Shown piece by piece: positions 43,733 through 52,387 of a stretch of DNA of 64,000 nt. The stretch comes from Pseudomonas reactans (lineage in GTDB: Bacteria > Pseudomonadota > Gammaproteobacteria > Pseudomonadales > Pseudomonadaceae), in assembly GCF_013385825.1 (NCBI RefSeq), contig NZ_JACAPG010000014.1:496001-560000 (forward strand), given 5' to 3'. Position numbers and translations under genes: made by a program. The notes under the pieces are model-generated. The model saw only the letters and a program-made list of their open reading frames with translations, had not been told where the DNA came from and made no database searches. Each line of letters begins with the position of its first letter. Position 1 is the stretch's first letter.

Positions 43733-43818
43733 GAATACAGTTTGGATTGGGCAGTACTCGCGGATAAGACACACCCCACCAGCAGCACCACTGCTACCGC
43801 AGCTATCAAAATCCGCAT
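43729..43818 (-). CDS. 29-residue lipoprotein microgene
   Basis: A frame of 30 codons from ATG 43818 with GAGGGA 5 bases upstream. It encodes MRILIAAVAVVLLVGCVLSA and nine more residues (STAQSKLYS). It is a complete lipoprotein signal with lipobox LLVGC and a 14-residue mature part beginning at Cys16. It overlaps the stop of the convergent gene by four bases. Very short lipoproteins of this type (entericidin-like) can be toxins or lysis helpers. No family proven. Confidence 0.5.
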   Translation of the reverse strand: MRILIAAVAVVLLVGCVLSASTAQSKLYS

Positions 43819-44124
43819 GTCGTTCCCTCGTTGGTTTGGCGGGACTGTAGCACTGAGGGGGGAGATGCAAAAAGCGGCTAGAGGCTTGCCCTTTTCACGC
43901 TCCTCTATCGGCTGAAGGCCGAGCCTACAAACAGACGTAGGTCAAATATCAATGCAGTCAGTCAAGCGGCGTGCAGGCCTAGTCATAAGGTTTTGAGACC
44001 TGTTTGCAAAAAGAAAGGCGTGGATAGCGGAATTTCGAGACGAACACAGAATCGCAGGGCAATATGACATCGTTAGCGGGATGCTGAAAAAGGCCGATAG
44101 ACCCAAGGCCCAGCCCACAACGGC

Positions 44125-44130
44125 TATAAT
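44125..44130 (+). promoter_or_regulatory. Perfect -10 box upstream of the OLD gene, in a 400-bp non-coding stretch
   Basis: The stretch 43819-44221 has no gene and becomes AT-rich toward its end. TATAAT at 44125-44130 lies 91 bases before the OLD start; no strong -35 is seen. GAGGAAAAGGA lies 10-20 bases before the ATG at 44222. Confidence 0.5.
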
Positions 44131-44221
44131 GGATTATAGAAGATAATTAAAAATAATATGAGCAAGATGGCTCTTGAGCTTAGCACATACAAAGTGAATT
44201 GAGGAAAAGGATAAGACACTC

Positions 44222-46114
44222 ATGCCTGAAATCAAGAAGTTTACAATAAGAAATTACAAAGGAATAGAAGAAACCTCTATTACCCTAGACGATAGAACAA
44301 ATAGCCCAATCATCACACTAATCGGGTTAAATGAAAGTGGAAAGACCACAATTTTAGAAGCTCTATCTTACTTTGTAAGTAGCGATAAATTAGTATCGAG
44401 TTTATTTGGAAGAAACCGCGCAAAAAACAAAACAAATGAAATAATTCCGATCAATAGACGCTCCGCATTCAATGCAAGCATAGAAATAGAAGCAGTTGTC
44501 GTGCTGAATGAAAAAGATATCAGCGAAATCACGACACTCGCAAAATCTAATGACCTTTATATAGATTTAGATAGAATCTCCAAACCATTTACCCTAACAA
44601 AAGAAATGCTTTTTGAAGACAGCATACTTATATCATCAAAAGACATGTGGAATGCTGATCTCTGGGCGCGCCCTAAAGCAGGCACTGAGTTCATCGAATG
44701 CCTGCCTGACAGTGAAACAGGAGAATTCTGGATTGCAACCATGACTGCAATGCAAAAGAATTTACCTAGCGTTGCGTATTTTCCAACATTCCTTGTAGAT
44801 ATACCAAATAAGATATATTTGAAAGAACATGAAAATGAAACCGCCACAAATCGACATTACCGCACTATATTTCAATCTATTATGGAGGGTATAGATGAAG
44901 GATTGGACTTGGAAAAACACGTATCCCAAAGAATCAATACTTACGCACGCAGCCAGTCGAATGCGAACTGGCCTGCGAACTTCATGACTAGCCCTGAAAA
45001 ATCGTTGATTGATGCAGTATTTAAAAAGGTTTCCAACCTAGTTACAAAAGAAATCATTGGTGGTTGGAAGCGAGTATTTTCAAAAGATTCTTCGGCCAAG
45101 CAGATGTCAATAACGTGGAATATTGACTCAAGCAAAGGCAATATTCCATACGCCTCCTTTATGGTATCGGACGGTGAGTCCGACTACGAAATTAGCGAGC
45201 GCTCATTAGGTTTTCGCTGGTTTTTTTCGTTTCTTTTGTTCACTGCTTTCAAAGGAGAGAGCAACAAGCCCTCCATCTTAATATTCGACGAACCCGCTGC
45301 GAATCTACACGCAAAAGCACAAGCGGAACTCCTGAAAAGTTTCGAAAAAATTGCTACTAACGGAACAAAAATAATCTATTCAACGCATAGCCATCATATG
45401 ATAAACCCCAAATGGCTAGGCGGAGCATACATAGTAGAAAATACTGCACTCGACCCAGATGAAGGAGAGCACTTTGACTTCTCATTCAACCCTACTAAAA
45501 TCAAAGCCACAAAATATAAAGAGTTTCTTTCAAACTACCCATCAAGGTCTAGTTACTTTCAGCCAGTCATTGAAAGCCTTGACTATATAGCGCCCGAAAT
45601 AATAGGCACGCCACCTTATCTTTTGGTCGAAGGTATATCAGACTACTACGCTCTAATGATTGCGCAAAAAATCAGCAAAATCAACTTGCACTTTAGAATA
45701 TTGCCGGGTGTCGGCTCAGGTGCTAGCGGCCCTCTAATTAGCCTAATGATGGGAAGGGCTGAGCACTTCCTGGTATTACTTGATGATGATGCGGCGGGGA
45801 GAAAAGAATGCGCACGGTACAAAGCAGACTGGTTTCTTCCAGACGCAACAGTATTTACTTTAGCGACAGTTGGTGAAAAATTTTCAGAAATGGCTCTAGA
45901 AAAATTACTTGATGCCAGCACGATCGAACTAATTAAGAGTCATTACGGGATAACCACCTCACCTTCAAAGAAGCAGATAGGATGGTATTTGTCCGAAAAA
46001 TGTGCGGAATCCGAAACGGATCGATCCGCTATTTCTAAAGACACGCTAGATCGACTGACAGAAGTGCTTGAGTTCGTAAACTTAAGAGTTAGCCCTGGAG
46101 TGAAGCACCCATAA
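44222..46114 (+). CDS. OLD-family ATPase/TOPRIM nuclease (class 1), phage-defence candidate
   Basis: 630 residues. The ABC-type ATPase is split as in OLD proteins: Walker A GLNESGKT (35-42), signature SERSLGFRW (325-333), Walker B ILIFDEP (352-358) and H-loop STHSHH (387-392). A C-terminal TOPRIM domain has E470 (LLVEGISD) and the DDD cluster 521-523 (FLVLLDDDAAGRK). P2 Old, the type member, kills lambda-infected hosts. No UvrD-like or other nuclease partner is adjacent, so class 1. Base composition is much more AT-rich than the phage structural genes, a sign of separate origin. It stands alone with its own promoter-like box. Confidence 0.88.
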   Translation: MPEIKKFTIRNYKGIEETSITLDDRTNSPIITLIGLNESGKTTILEALSYFVSSDKLVSSLFGRNRAKNKTNEIIPINRRSAFNASIEIEAVVVLNEKDISEITTLAKSNDLYIDLDRISKPFTLTKEMLFEDSILISSKDMWNADLWARPKAGTEFIECLPDSETGEFWIATMTAMQKNLPSVAYFPTFLVDIPNKIYLKEHENETATNRHYRTIFQSIMEGIDEGLDLEKHVSQRINTYARSQSNANWPANFMTSPEKSLIDAVFKKVSNLVTKEIIGGWKRVFSKDSSAKQMSITWNIDSSKGNIPYASFMVSDGESDYEISERSLGFRWFFSFLLFTAFKGESNKPSILIFDEPAANLHAKAQAELLKSFEKIATNGTKIIYSTHSHHMINPKWLGGAYIVENTALDPDEGEHFDFSFNPTKIKATKYKEFLSNYPSRSSYFQPVIESLDYIAPEIIGTPPYLLVEGISDYYALMIAQKISKINLHFRILPGVGSGASGPLISLMMGRAEHFLVLLDDDAAGRKECARYKADWFLPDATVFTLATVGEKFSEMALEKLLDASTIELIKSHYGITTSPSKKQIGWYLSEKCAESETDRSAISKDTLDRLTEVLEFVNLRVSPGVKHP

Positions 46115-46335
46115 CAAAGTCATAAAACTTTTTTTGACTTTGGACCATAATGTGCAAATAACAACTCTTATCGCGCTTAATTTTCGCTACTCCGTAGCAT
46201 AGCTACGAGCGAGAAAACTGGCATTCAAACAATTGTTCCATGTCCAGGCATCCAGCATGGATGGAATGCCAGTAACCGCGCGCGCGTTCGGCGTAGTAGC
46301 GTTGCGTCTTCACCTATAGCAACCAAGGAAAGGAC

Positions 46336-46566
46336 ATGCCAATCAGAAGCCTCGCGAAAAATTTACCTGCGGACCCCGACAACAAAGGTCATGTGCTTGG
46401 CTGGGGCGTACGTCGAACAGCGACATGGCGTTTTGTCGACATTTTCGCCTCAAAAGACGCTGCGGATGCTGAAGTCGATAGGCTCGGGGAGGGTTACTCC
46501 GTGGACTTCGGGTCTCATGAACTGGGAACCGACAACTATATTGGCGGGCTCACCCCGCCGAATTGA
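46336..46566 (+). CDS. Small hypothetical prophage protein
   Basis: 76 residues with AAGGAAAGGAC directly upstream of ATG 46336. The reading IRSLAKNLPADPDNKGHVLGWGVRRTATWRFVDIFASKDAADAEVDRLGEGYSVDFGSHELGTDNYIGG suggests a small alpha/beta fold. No family recognised. It ends within the 3' end of the minus-strand gene below (17-base tail overlap), so it was probably inserted at the end of the late operon. Confidence 0.55.
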   Translation: MPIRSLAKNLPADPDNKGHVLGWGVRRTATWRFVDIFASKDAADAEVDRLGEGYSVDFGSHELGTDNYIGGLTPPN

Positions 46567-46816
46567 AACCTGTTGCGGGCTTTGCATGAAAGCTGATGCG
46601 GCCGGGCCCTGCGACCTTGGTCGCGGCAAGACCTGGCTTACCGTAGTAGCTTCGGCTGTAGCCGCCTTTACTCTGGCACTTGCCAGAGAATTTCATGCGA
46701 TCAATTTCGATGTCGCCATCCAAAATGGCGACCTCGGCTTCAGCGCCGTAAATAGCACCTTCGGCAACACTGAAAAGATCAAGAATGGTCAGCGTGTAGC
46801 GTTGCGAGGTTTGCAT
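46550..46816 (-). CDS. Small hypothetical prophage protein after K
   Basis: 88 residues from ATG 46816 with TGGAG 6-10 bases upstream. MQTSQRYTLTILDLFSVAEGAIYGAEAEVAILDGDIEIDRMKFSGKCQSKGG is beta-rich; the tail is rich in Ser/Tyr/Gly (SRSYYGKPGL). It is the last minus-strand gene after K, before the plus-strand accessory block. No family recognised. Confidence 0.5.
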   Translation of the reverse strand: MQTSQRYTLTILDLFSVAEGAIYGAEAEVAILDGDIEIDRMKFSGKCQSKGGYSRSYYGKPGLAATKVAGPGRISFHAKPATGFNSAG

Positions 46817-46841
46817 GCTCTGCTCCAGCGGCAATGCCGCG

Positions 46842-47606
46842 TCAGGTTGGTTGTTTTGCGTCTTTGTGCCTGAGAATCAAGCGTGTCCGGTCATGCCAGG
46901 GACCGCCATAGACGATGATCTCCGACGGCCTTCCGTAAAGGTGGTGGAGCAGGAACGGGCCAGGGCCGAAGGCGCCCGATTCTTCGCCAGGTAGCGCCGG
47001 ATCGGCGCTCAAATAAATCCCAGCATGGTTCGGGTGAACCGTCCGCCCGACGTGCATGACGATCAGATCACCGCGCTGCGGCCGGTCGACGCGCACAAAC
47101 CCGGCTCCCTCATAGTGCTGCTCGTACAGGCTCACGTTCTCCGCGCTCTCCCACCAGCCATCAGTACGCTGGAAGGCCTCAAACTCAAGCCCCCACTCAC
47201 GCTGATACCAGTCGGCGCAGACCTGCCAGCAGTCCCAGGCGCCGTGCACAAATGGGCGCTTGAGCAACGGCGTGCTGCCCATCGGCGTGATCGTGCGTAA
47301 ATCCCCTTCGGGCCACGACAAAATGTGCCAAGGCAAGGCCGTAGCCTCACACATGGCCAAGTCGTGCGGTGAAGGCCTGCTGGTGGCGTCCGGGTGGGAG
47401 TGAACGATGCCGATCACCTCGCCCAGGTCTTCCGCCGCGGCATAGTCCTCAGGATCCAGCCGGAACTCTTCGTTCGGCTCGGTTGCAATATTTCGGCACG
47501 GGAAGTACTTCTGCGCCCGGCCGACGGCCAGCAGCAACCCGCAGCACTCGCGTGGGTATTCCGCCGCCGCGTGAGCCTGGATGGCCGCAATGATGTGCTT
47601 GCGCAT
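46842..47606 (-). CDS. Tail assembly protein K, JAMM plus NlpC/P60 peptidase
   Basis: 254 residues with both gpK domains. The N-terminal JAB/MPN metalloprotease has E20 (YPRECCG) and the JAMM motif H69-S-H71-P then S79 and D82. The C-terminal NlpC/P60-like part has the catalytic Cys near 126 (AWDCWQVCADWY) and His in HPNHAGIY. Lambda gpK takes part in tail tip assembly and may cut peptidoglycan during entry. It starts 2 bases after the stop of L. Confidence 0.93.
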   Translation of the reverse strand: MRKHIIAAIQAHAAAEYPRECCGLLLAVGRAQKYFPCRNIATEPNEEFRLDPEDYAAAEDLGEVIGIVHSHPDATSRPSPHDLAMCEATALPWHILSWPEGDLRTITPMGSTPLLKRPFVHGAWDCWQVCADWYQREWGLEFEAFQRTDGWWESAENVSLYEQHYEGAGFVRVDRPQRGDLIVMHVGRTVHPNHAGIYLSADPALPGEESGAFGPGPFLLHHLYGRPSEIIVYGGPWHDRTRLILRHKDAKQPT

Positions 47607-47608
47607 GG

Positions 47609-48361
47609 TCAGCTCCGGGCAATGAGGGAGACAGCGGGGAATCCGCCAAATGGGAGTTCTTCGTGCTCTCCGAATCTCACCTTACAACCAGTCGAAAGGC
47701 ATCCATCGCAGTCATCCTTTGCTGGGTCGTCCGTGAGGTTTCCATCAATGTCACGGTACGGGCCGATGTATCCACAATCAGGGCCTCTATATCCCCCTGT
47801 CATGCTCCAATGGCACAGCGTCGTCATCTGCCTACCGGGCAGCCCGTGGTTGTCGATCTCGCCCGGGGAAGACAGCTCCCAGACCACGGCCTCGCCGTCT
47901 TCACTGGTTTTCTGGTCGATGTACCAGATTTCCAGCGCTTCCTGAGTAGGATCTGCTGTTGGGTTGCCCTCGGGGAAATTCGCTGCGTCCAGGTACTGGG
48001 CGAGCGTTTCGCGAACCGTCAGCTTGAACTTGAGCATGTCCTCGAACGCCAGACACAGTGCTGTGACACGCCCGTTGACGTTGCCGGCGGCGAAGGTTGG
48101 GCGAGAGGCGGTGCCGTCGCCGCTGGAGGAAATCCCCTCAATCTGCACCGGCCAGGCCGCGTACTCTTGGCCCTGCCAGATAATCGACTTGGCGGGCAGG
48201 TCCTCTTCTGATCCCTCATAGGCCAGCAATTCCTCTGGCGTGTGCGGAATCGCGTGCCCGTGGAAACGCAGGTAATCGGCGCCGTACTCGGTCCCGTCGA
48301 TTTCAAACAGGCGAATCTCGCCGCCGGGCTCCAGTTTCTGGATGTCCGTGATCAGTGCCAT
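47609..48361 (-). CDS. Minor tail protein L
   Basis: 250 residues with the gpL outline: MALITDIQKLEPGGEIRLFEIDGTEYGADYLRFHGH, then VNGRVTALCLAFEDMLKFKLTVRETLAQYLDAANF, and a C-terminal cysteine cluster with five Cys (TLCHWSMTGGYRGPDCGY and KDDCDGCLSTGC). In lambda, L carries an iron-sulphur cluster through such cysteines and caps the tape measure inside the tail tip. It follows M by 11 bases and precedes K by 2. Confidence 0.9.
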   Translation of the reverse strand: MALITDIQKLEPGGEIRLFEIDGTEYGADYLRFHGHAIPHTPEELLAYEGSEEDLPAKSIIWQGQEYAAWPVQIEGISSSGDGTASRPTFAAGNVNGRVTALCLAFEDMLKFKLTVRETLAQYLDAANFPEGNPTADPTQEALEIWYIDQKTSEDGEAVVWELSSPGEIDNHGLPGRQMTTLCHWSMTGGYRGPDCGYIGPYRDIDGNLTDDPAKDDCDGCLSTGCKVRFGEHEELPFGGFPAVSLIARS

Positions 48362-48372
48362 GGGCGGTTATC

Positions 48373-48711
48373 TCAGGGGTGAAAGGTTTGCTGAAAATTG
48401 GCGTTGATGGCGTAGACCTGTCCGCCGCGGTGAACGGGCTTGTAGCCGTTGCACTTGTAGAGGCCAAGCTCCCCGAGGGGCGGAGTCCAGAGAAAAGCCC
48501 TTGCACCCTTGTGCCGATCAAGGAACGCCTTAATCAACATCACCCGAGGCTTGGCGCCGGTGAAGACGAGCGGCCAGGACTGGGACTGGTTGTTGAGGCC
48601 GTCCTCGACTGACTGCTCGTAACCGTCGCCGAACTGCTTGGTGCGGACGCGCTGGGCAACATCCCCTTCCGCGCCCTTCTCCGTTTCCCAGATGAATCGT
48701 TCGATGGCCAT
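48373..48711 (-). CDS. Minor tail protein M
   Basis: 112 residues with the gpM/phage minor tail family pattern: MAIERFIWETEKGAEGDVAQRVRTKQFGDGYEQSVEDGLNNQSQSWPLVFTG, then AFLDRHKGARAFLWTPPLGELGLYKC. It assembles with H and L at the tail tip. The start overlaps the tape measure stop by one base. Confidence 0.92.
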   Translation of the reverse strand: MAIERFIWETEKGAEGDVAQRVRTKQFGDGYEQSVEDGLNNQSQSWPLVFTGAKPRVMLIKAFLDRHKGARAFLWTPPLGELGLYKCNGYKPVHRGGQVYAINANFQQTFHP

Positions 48712-51700
48712 CAGCGCCCCTTGATTGCTTTGTTGATGACGCCGCCCTGGCGCATGTCCTTGGTCCGCAGCTCCTGATACTTTTGCTCGACGAACGTCGC
48801 CAGCTCCTTGCCGAACAGGTCGTAGCCGGGATCATCGGATGAGGACGACGCGTTGCCGTCGCCGTCGATGTGCACCTCGACATTGATCTGCATGCCGCCG
48901 GCGCTGCCACCGCCCATAGCCATAACGCCAAGCTTGCCGCTGGAGGTGCGCGTGAGCGGCATGATCGCCTCTTCGCCCGCTTCACCCATGATCCCGGTCT
49001 TGCCGTTGGCCATACCGAACGCCGTGGGTTTGCTGACGACAGAGTTGGTGAACGCGCCGCCATCGGCGAACATCTGCACACCACCGGACCAGGCGCCACC
49101 CAGTGCTTGAGGAAAGTAGGTATTGGAGTAGCCGCCCGCCGACGCACCGAGATTCGACGAGTTCGCTCCCGCAGAACCAGCAGCAAGCCCATTACCGCCG
49201 CCGGCCGCACTGCCGCCGAAGTAGCTCGCTGCCGCCCCCACTAAGCTACCCAGCAATGCCGAACTGGCCTGACGTGTAGCGATGCGAGCCATGTCCGCCA
49301 AAATCGACTTGGTGAAGTCCGCAAACGACGACTTCCCAGTGATGGCGAAGTTGACGATCGAGTCCTCCATGGAACTGAAGGCATTGCCGAATAGGTTCTT
49401 GGTCTGCCCCGCAATGTTCTGCGCCGAGTCCAGGTAGTTTTCCCAGGCCGCCGTAGCGCCCTTCGTCCAATCGCCTTGGGCAGTTTCCACATCCGCATAG
49501 TTCTGCCGGATCTGGTCGGTGGCCTTCTTGTTCGCATCGGCGAGTGCCTGCGATTTGCGGGTGAATTCTTCCTCGGACATGTTGCGCGACGGGTCGGAGC
49601 GCTGGTTTTCCAGCTCCAGCGACTGCTGAGCAAACCGATCTTGCTGGCTGTTCAGCTCCCCGTTGAGCGCGTTCTGGCGTTCTCCCTGACCGACGCCCAG
49701 AACGGCGCGTTGCCCGGCCAACTCCAGGGCCCGCTGTTGCTGCCCTAGCGCCTGCACGTACGAGCTGATCGCCCGTTCCTGCTTGGCGAGTCGCCCGGCC
49801 TCATTGGTCGCCAACACCTCAAGCTGGCTATCAGCATCCTTCTGCGCCTTGACCATCCCTGCGCGCGCGTCGGCGATCTTCTGGTCGAGTTGGATGCTCT
49901 GCGCGGCAGATGTGGACTTCTTGCCCTTGACGGCTTCCAACGCCGCAATCTCAGCCTCATACGCTGCCGTGGTCTGGTCGAGCTGGTTGCCGATCAGCGC
50001 CTGGCGCCGCAGCAGGTAGTCAGCCTCGGACATCAAGCCGGCCTTCTGCGCCGCGTCCAGTTCCTTCTGGTAGTTTTTGTAGGTGTCGGTGATGGCTGCC
50101 AGGTCGTTCTTGGCGTTGTTGAAGCCGGTCAGGTCAACCTGGGCGCCTGCCGCTTTTGGGTCTTTGTTCTTGGTCTCAAGCCCTTTCAGCAGCGTGTCGT
50201 ACGCACCGCCAGAGAACTTGGCACCATCGAAACTGACACCATCAAGCAATGGTGATTTCTGCCCGGTTTTCTCGGCGTTTTCGTAGAGAGCGCGGAACTG
50301 ATCGTTGAGTTTCTTCAGGCCAGCCTGGCGCTTGGCCAGAGGGTTGACGTTATCGAGCTGCGCATCGAGCGCCCGCTGGGCCTCAATGGCCTTCTGATTT
50401 GCGTCGGTGGCCTCGCCAGTCGCGGCCGTCTGGGCGGTGCTGGCAGAAAGTCGAGACTTCAGCCCCGCCAGTTTCTTTTCCAGCGCTTCGGTCGAGTCAT
50501 CGTGTTCGCCGGTGCCCAGGCCGAGCGCAGTGTTGAGTGAGCTGAGGCCGTTGGAGATTACGCCAGCTACACCACCACCCTTCCGGGTATCCAGCACCCG
50601 CTGAGTGATCTCGATCTGCTTGGCCAGGTCGGGAAATATCTCCGACCGAACCTCGGCATATGCGCCCTTGATGGCTGTCTTGATGTTGTCCCAGTCGCGC
50701 TCAACGTCGGATAGCGACTCGCGGTAGGTCTTCAGCCTCGTCAGTGCGGCATGATTCAGGTCTTCACTGAGAACATCCAAGGCACGCTGGCTGTCGCCCT
50801 GGTCATCCAGTCCCTTGATCACCTGGTACTGCTCAAGGGTCAACAATCCGTACTGACTGCTGATTTTGCCTGCGGCTTCGGTGGCCGTTTCGCCGGCGGT
50901 GGCGAAGGCCTTGGCGAGTTCGCCCGCCCCCTGCCCGGTGACCTCGCTTACAGCGGCGGCAGCTTCGGCTAGGTTGTGCATCTGCGTGCCGCTGGTGGCT
51001 GCGCCGGACGCCAGGGACACGACCGCCTCCCGCGCACCGGACATGTTCCCGGTGATGCGCCCAGCACCATCAGCCATGTCCTTCAAGCTGGCAATGGTCT
51101 GTCCGGCTCCGTTCGTGCCGCCATTGATTGCGGCATTGAACTCGCGAGCCTGCTTCATTGCGTCGAAGTAGGCGTAACCCAGCGAGCCAATCACAGCGAC
51201 CAGCAGGCCGGCCGGGATCAGCATTCCCGCCAGGCTTTTCGCTGATTCACCGGCGCCAGCACCGAGCTGTGCAATGGCTCTCGCCCCGCTGCCCAAGTCA
51301 CCCGCCTGGATGGCGTTGGCGAGTTGCATGACGTTTTCTTGCGCCTGTCGAGTACCGAGCTTCAACTTGTCGAACGCACTGGCTGCGTCGGTCAGTCCAG
51401 CACGGTCCTTCCCGATCTTGGCCAGCGCCTCACTGTAACGATCGGCGTCAATGATGCCTGCTTTTTTCAGGTCATTGAGCGCCTTCTCCTGAGTCTCCAG
51501 TTTCGCCAGCTTGGCGGTCACCGGGTCAATCCCATTGACGGTACGTTTCAGCGCCTCAATTTGGCGATTTTCCGCTTCGATCAGCTTTTGCTTCTGTGCC
51601 AGCTCTTTGGATTCGGCCTTTTCGATCTTGTCGTAGGCTTTTGCCAATTGGTCCTGATACTTCGCCTGCTCCTCGATGGTGACCAAGCCACCCTTGCGAG

Positions 51701-52061
51701 CGCGCTCCAGCAAGCCCTCGGCCTGAATCAGCGACTCCATGCTGTCGATGTTGCCCGTCATCGCCTTATCGAGCTGGCTGATAACGCTGATTTCCGCTAC
51801 CGCGCTATCGGTGGCCTTTCGGCTGGCCCCGGCCTGCCGATCCCTAGCGGCAGTGGATTTGTCGATGCTTTGCGCAACATCCGCTTCAGCCTGGGAAACC
51901 TTTTTGCCGGTGTTGGCCAGGCCTTCGCCTGTTTTGCCCAGGTCATCAATGGCCTTCTGGGCGCCTTCGGCAGAATCGACCAGCTTATCCAGATCAGTAG
52001 CAGCCTTTGCGGCCTGCGAAGACTCGACCGCAATACCCAGGGAAGCGAAGTTGGTGCTCAT
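48711..52061 (-). CDS. Tail tape measure protein H
   Basis: 1116 residues. The N-terminus has the TMP_2 style start (FASLGIAVESSQAAKAATDLDKLVDSAEGAQKAIDDL), long coiled coils through most of the protein, a hydrophobic segment near 275-300 (AGMLIPAGLLVAVIGSLGYAYF), and the Gly/Ala-rich C-terminus (MQINVEVHIDGDGNASSS...) seen in lambda-type tape measures. Its length sets tail length: at about 1.5 angstrom per residue the tail would be about 160 nm, similar to siphophages. Start overlaps the GT stop by four bases. Confidence 0.95.
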   Translation of the reverse strand: MSTNFASLGIAVESSQAAKAATDLDKLVDSAEGAQKAIDDLGKTGEGLANTGKKVSQAEADVAQSIDKSTAARDRQAGASRKATDSAVAEISVISQLDKAMTGNIDSMESLIQAEGLLERARKGGLVTIEEQAKYQDQLAKAYDKIEKAESKELAQKQKLIEAENRQIEALKRTVNGIDPVTAKLAKLETQEKALNDLKKAGIIDADRYSEALAKIGKDRAGLTDAASAFDKLKLGTRQAQENVMQLANAIQAGDLGSGARAIAQLGAGAGESAKSLAGMLIPAGLLVAVIGSLGYAYFDAMKQAREFNAAINGGTNGAGQTIASLKDMADGAGRITGNMSGAREAVVSLASGAATSGTQMHNLAEAAAAVSEVTGQGAGELAKAFATAGETATEAAGKISSQYGLLTLEQYQVIKGLDDQGDSQRALDVLSEDLNHAALTRLKTYRESLSDVERDWDNIKTAIKGAYAEVRSEIFPDLAKQIEITQRVLDTRKGGGVAGVISNGLSSLNTALGLGTGEHDDSTEALEKKLAGLKSRLSASTAQTAATGEATDANQKAIEAQRALDAQLDNVNPLAKRQAGLKKLNDQFRALYENAEKTGQKSPLLDGVSFDGAKFSGGAYDTLLKGLETKNKDPKAAGAQVDLTGFNNAKNDLAAITDTYKNYQKELDAAQKAGLMSEADYLLRRQALIGNQLDQTTAAYEAEIAALEAVKGKKSTSAAQSIQLDQKIADARAGMVKAQKDADSQLEVLATNEAGRLAKQERAISSYVQALGQQQRALELAGQRAVLGVGQGERQNALNGELNSQQDRFAQQSLELENQRSDPSRNMSEEEFTRKSQALADANKKATDQIRQNYADVETAQGDWTKGATAAWENYLDSAQNIAGQTKNLFGNAFSSMEDSIVNFAITGKSSFADFTKSILADMARIATRQASSALLGSLVGAAASYFGGSAAGGGNGLAAGSAGANSSNLGASAGGYSNTYFPQALGGAWSGGVQMFADGGAFTNSVVSKPTAFGMANGKTGIMGEAGEEAIMPLTRTSSGKLGVMAMGGGSAGGMQINVEVHIDGDGNASSSSDDPGYDLFGKELATFVEQKYQELRTKDMRQGGVINKAIKGR

Positions 52062-52387
52062 TTGTTTTCTCTCTGTTCCGCCATCACCTGCAGGGCTTCA
52101 GCCTCCATACGGCGGAAGTCGCTGAAAATGGTTTGTCGCTGGCTGAGCGGTACGCCACACATCCGAATCACACCGGAGAGAACGCTGTAGTCCATGCCTG
52201 TAGCGCCGTACGCGCCTGTGCGCCACTGGGTGCTCATGGCCTCGAAGACTCTGAAGGTGTCCCAGTTGTCGGGCCAGATGCCGACTTCCTTGTCGGGAAT
52301 GTCCTGGCGAGACAAGCCGAAGGCCATCAAATCTGCATCTGACGGCCCGGGCTCATACAGCGCGCGGCAGGCGCTTAGGAGTTTCCC
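52058..52387 (-). CDS. Tail assembly chaperone T region of the GT frameshift product (DUF1799)
   Basis: The frame runs from the slippery site (52387) to 52058: GKLLSACRALYEPGPSDADLMAFGLSRQDIPDKEVGIWPDNWDTFRVFEAMSTQWRTG..., the DUF1799 pattern. Its first possible start, TTG 52330, is not needed if it is made by a -1 shift from G; the fused GT protein would be about 230 residues. In lambda, about 4 percent of ribosomes shift to make GT, which links the tape measure to the tube protein. Stop overlaps the H start. Confidence 0.85.
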   Translation of the reverse strand, partial: GKLLSACRALYEPGPSDADLMAFGLSRQDIPDKEVGIWPDNWDTFRVFEAMSTQWRTGAYGATGMDYSVLSGVIRMCGVPLSQRQTIFSDFRRMEAEALQVMAEQRENK

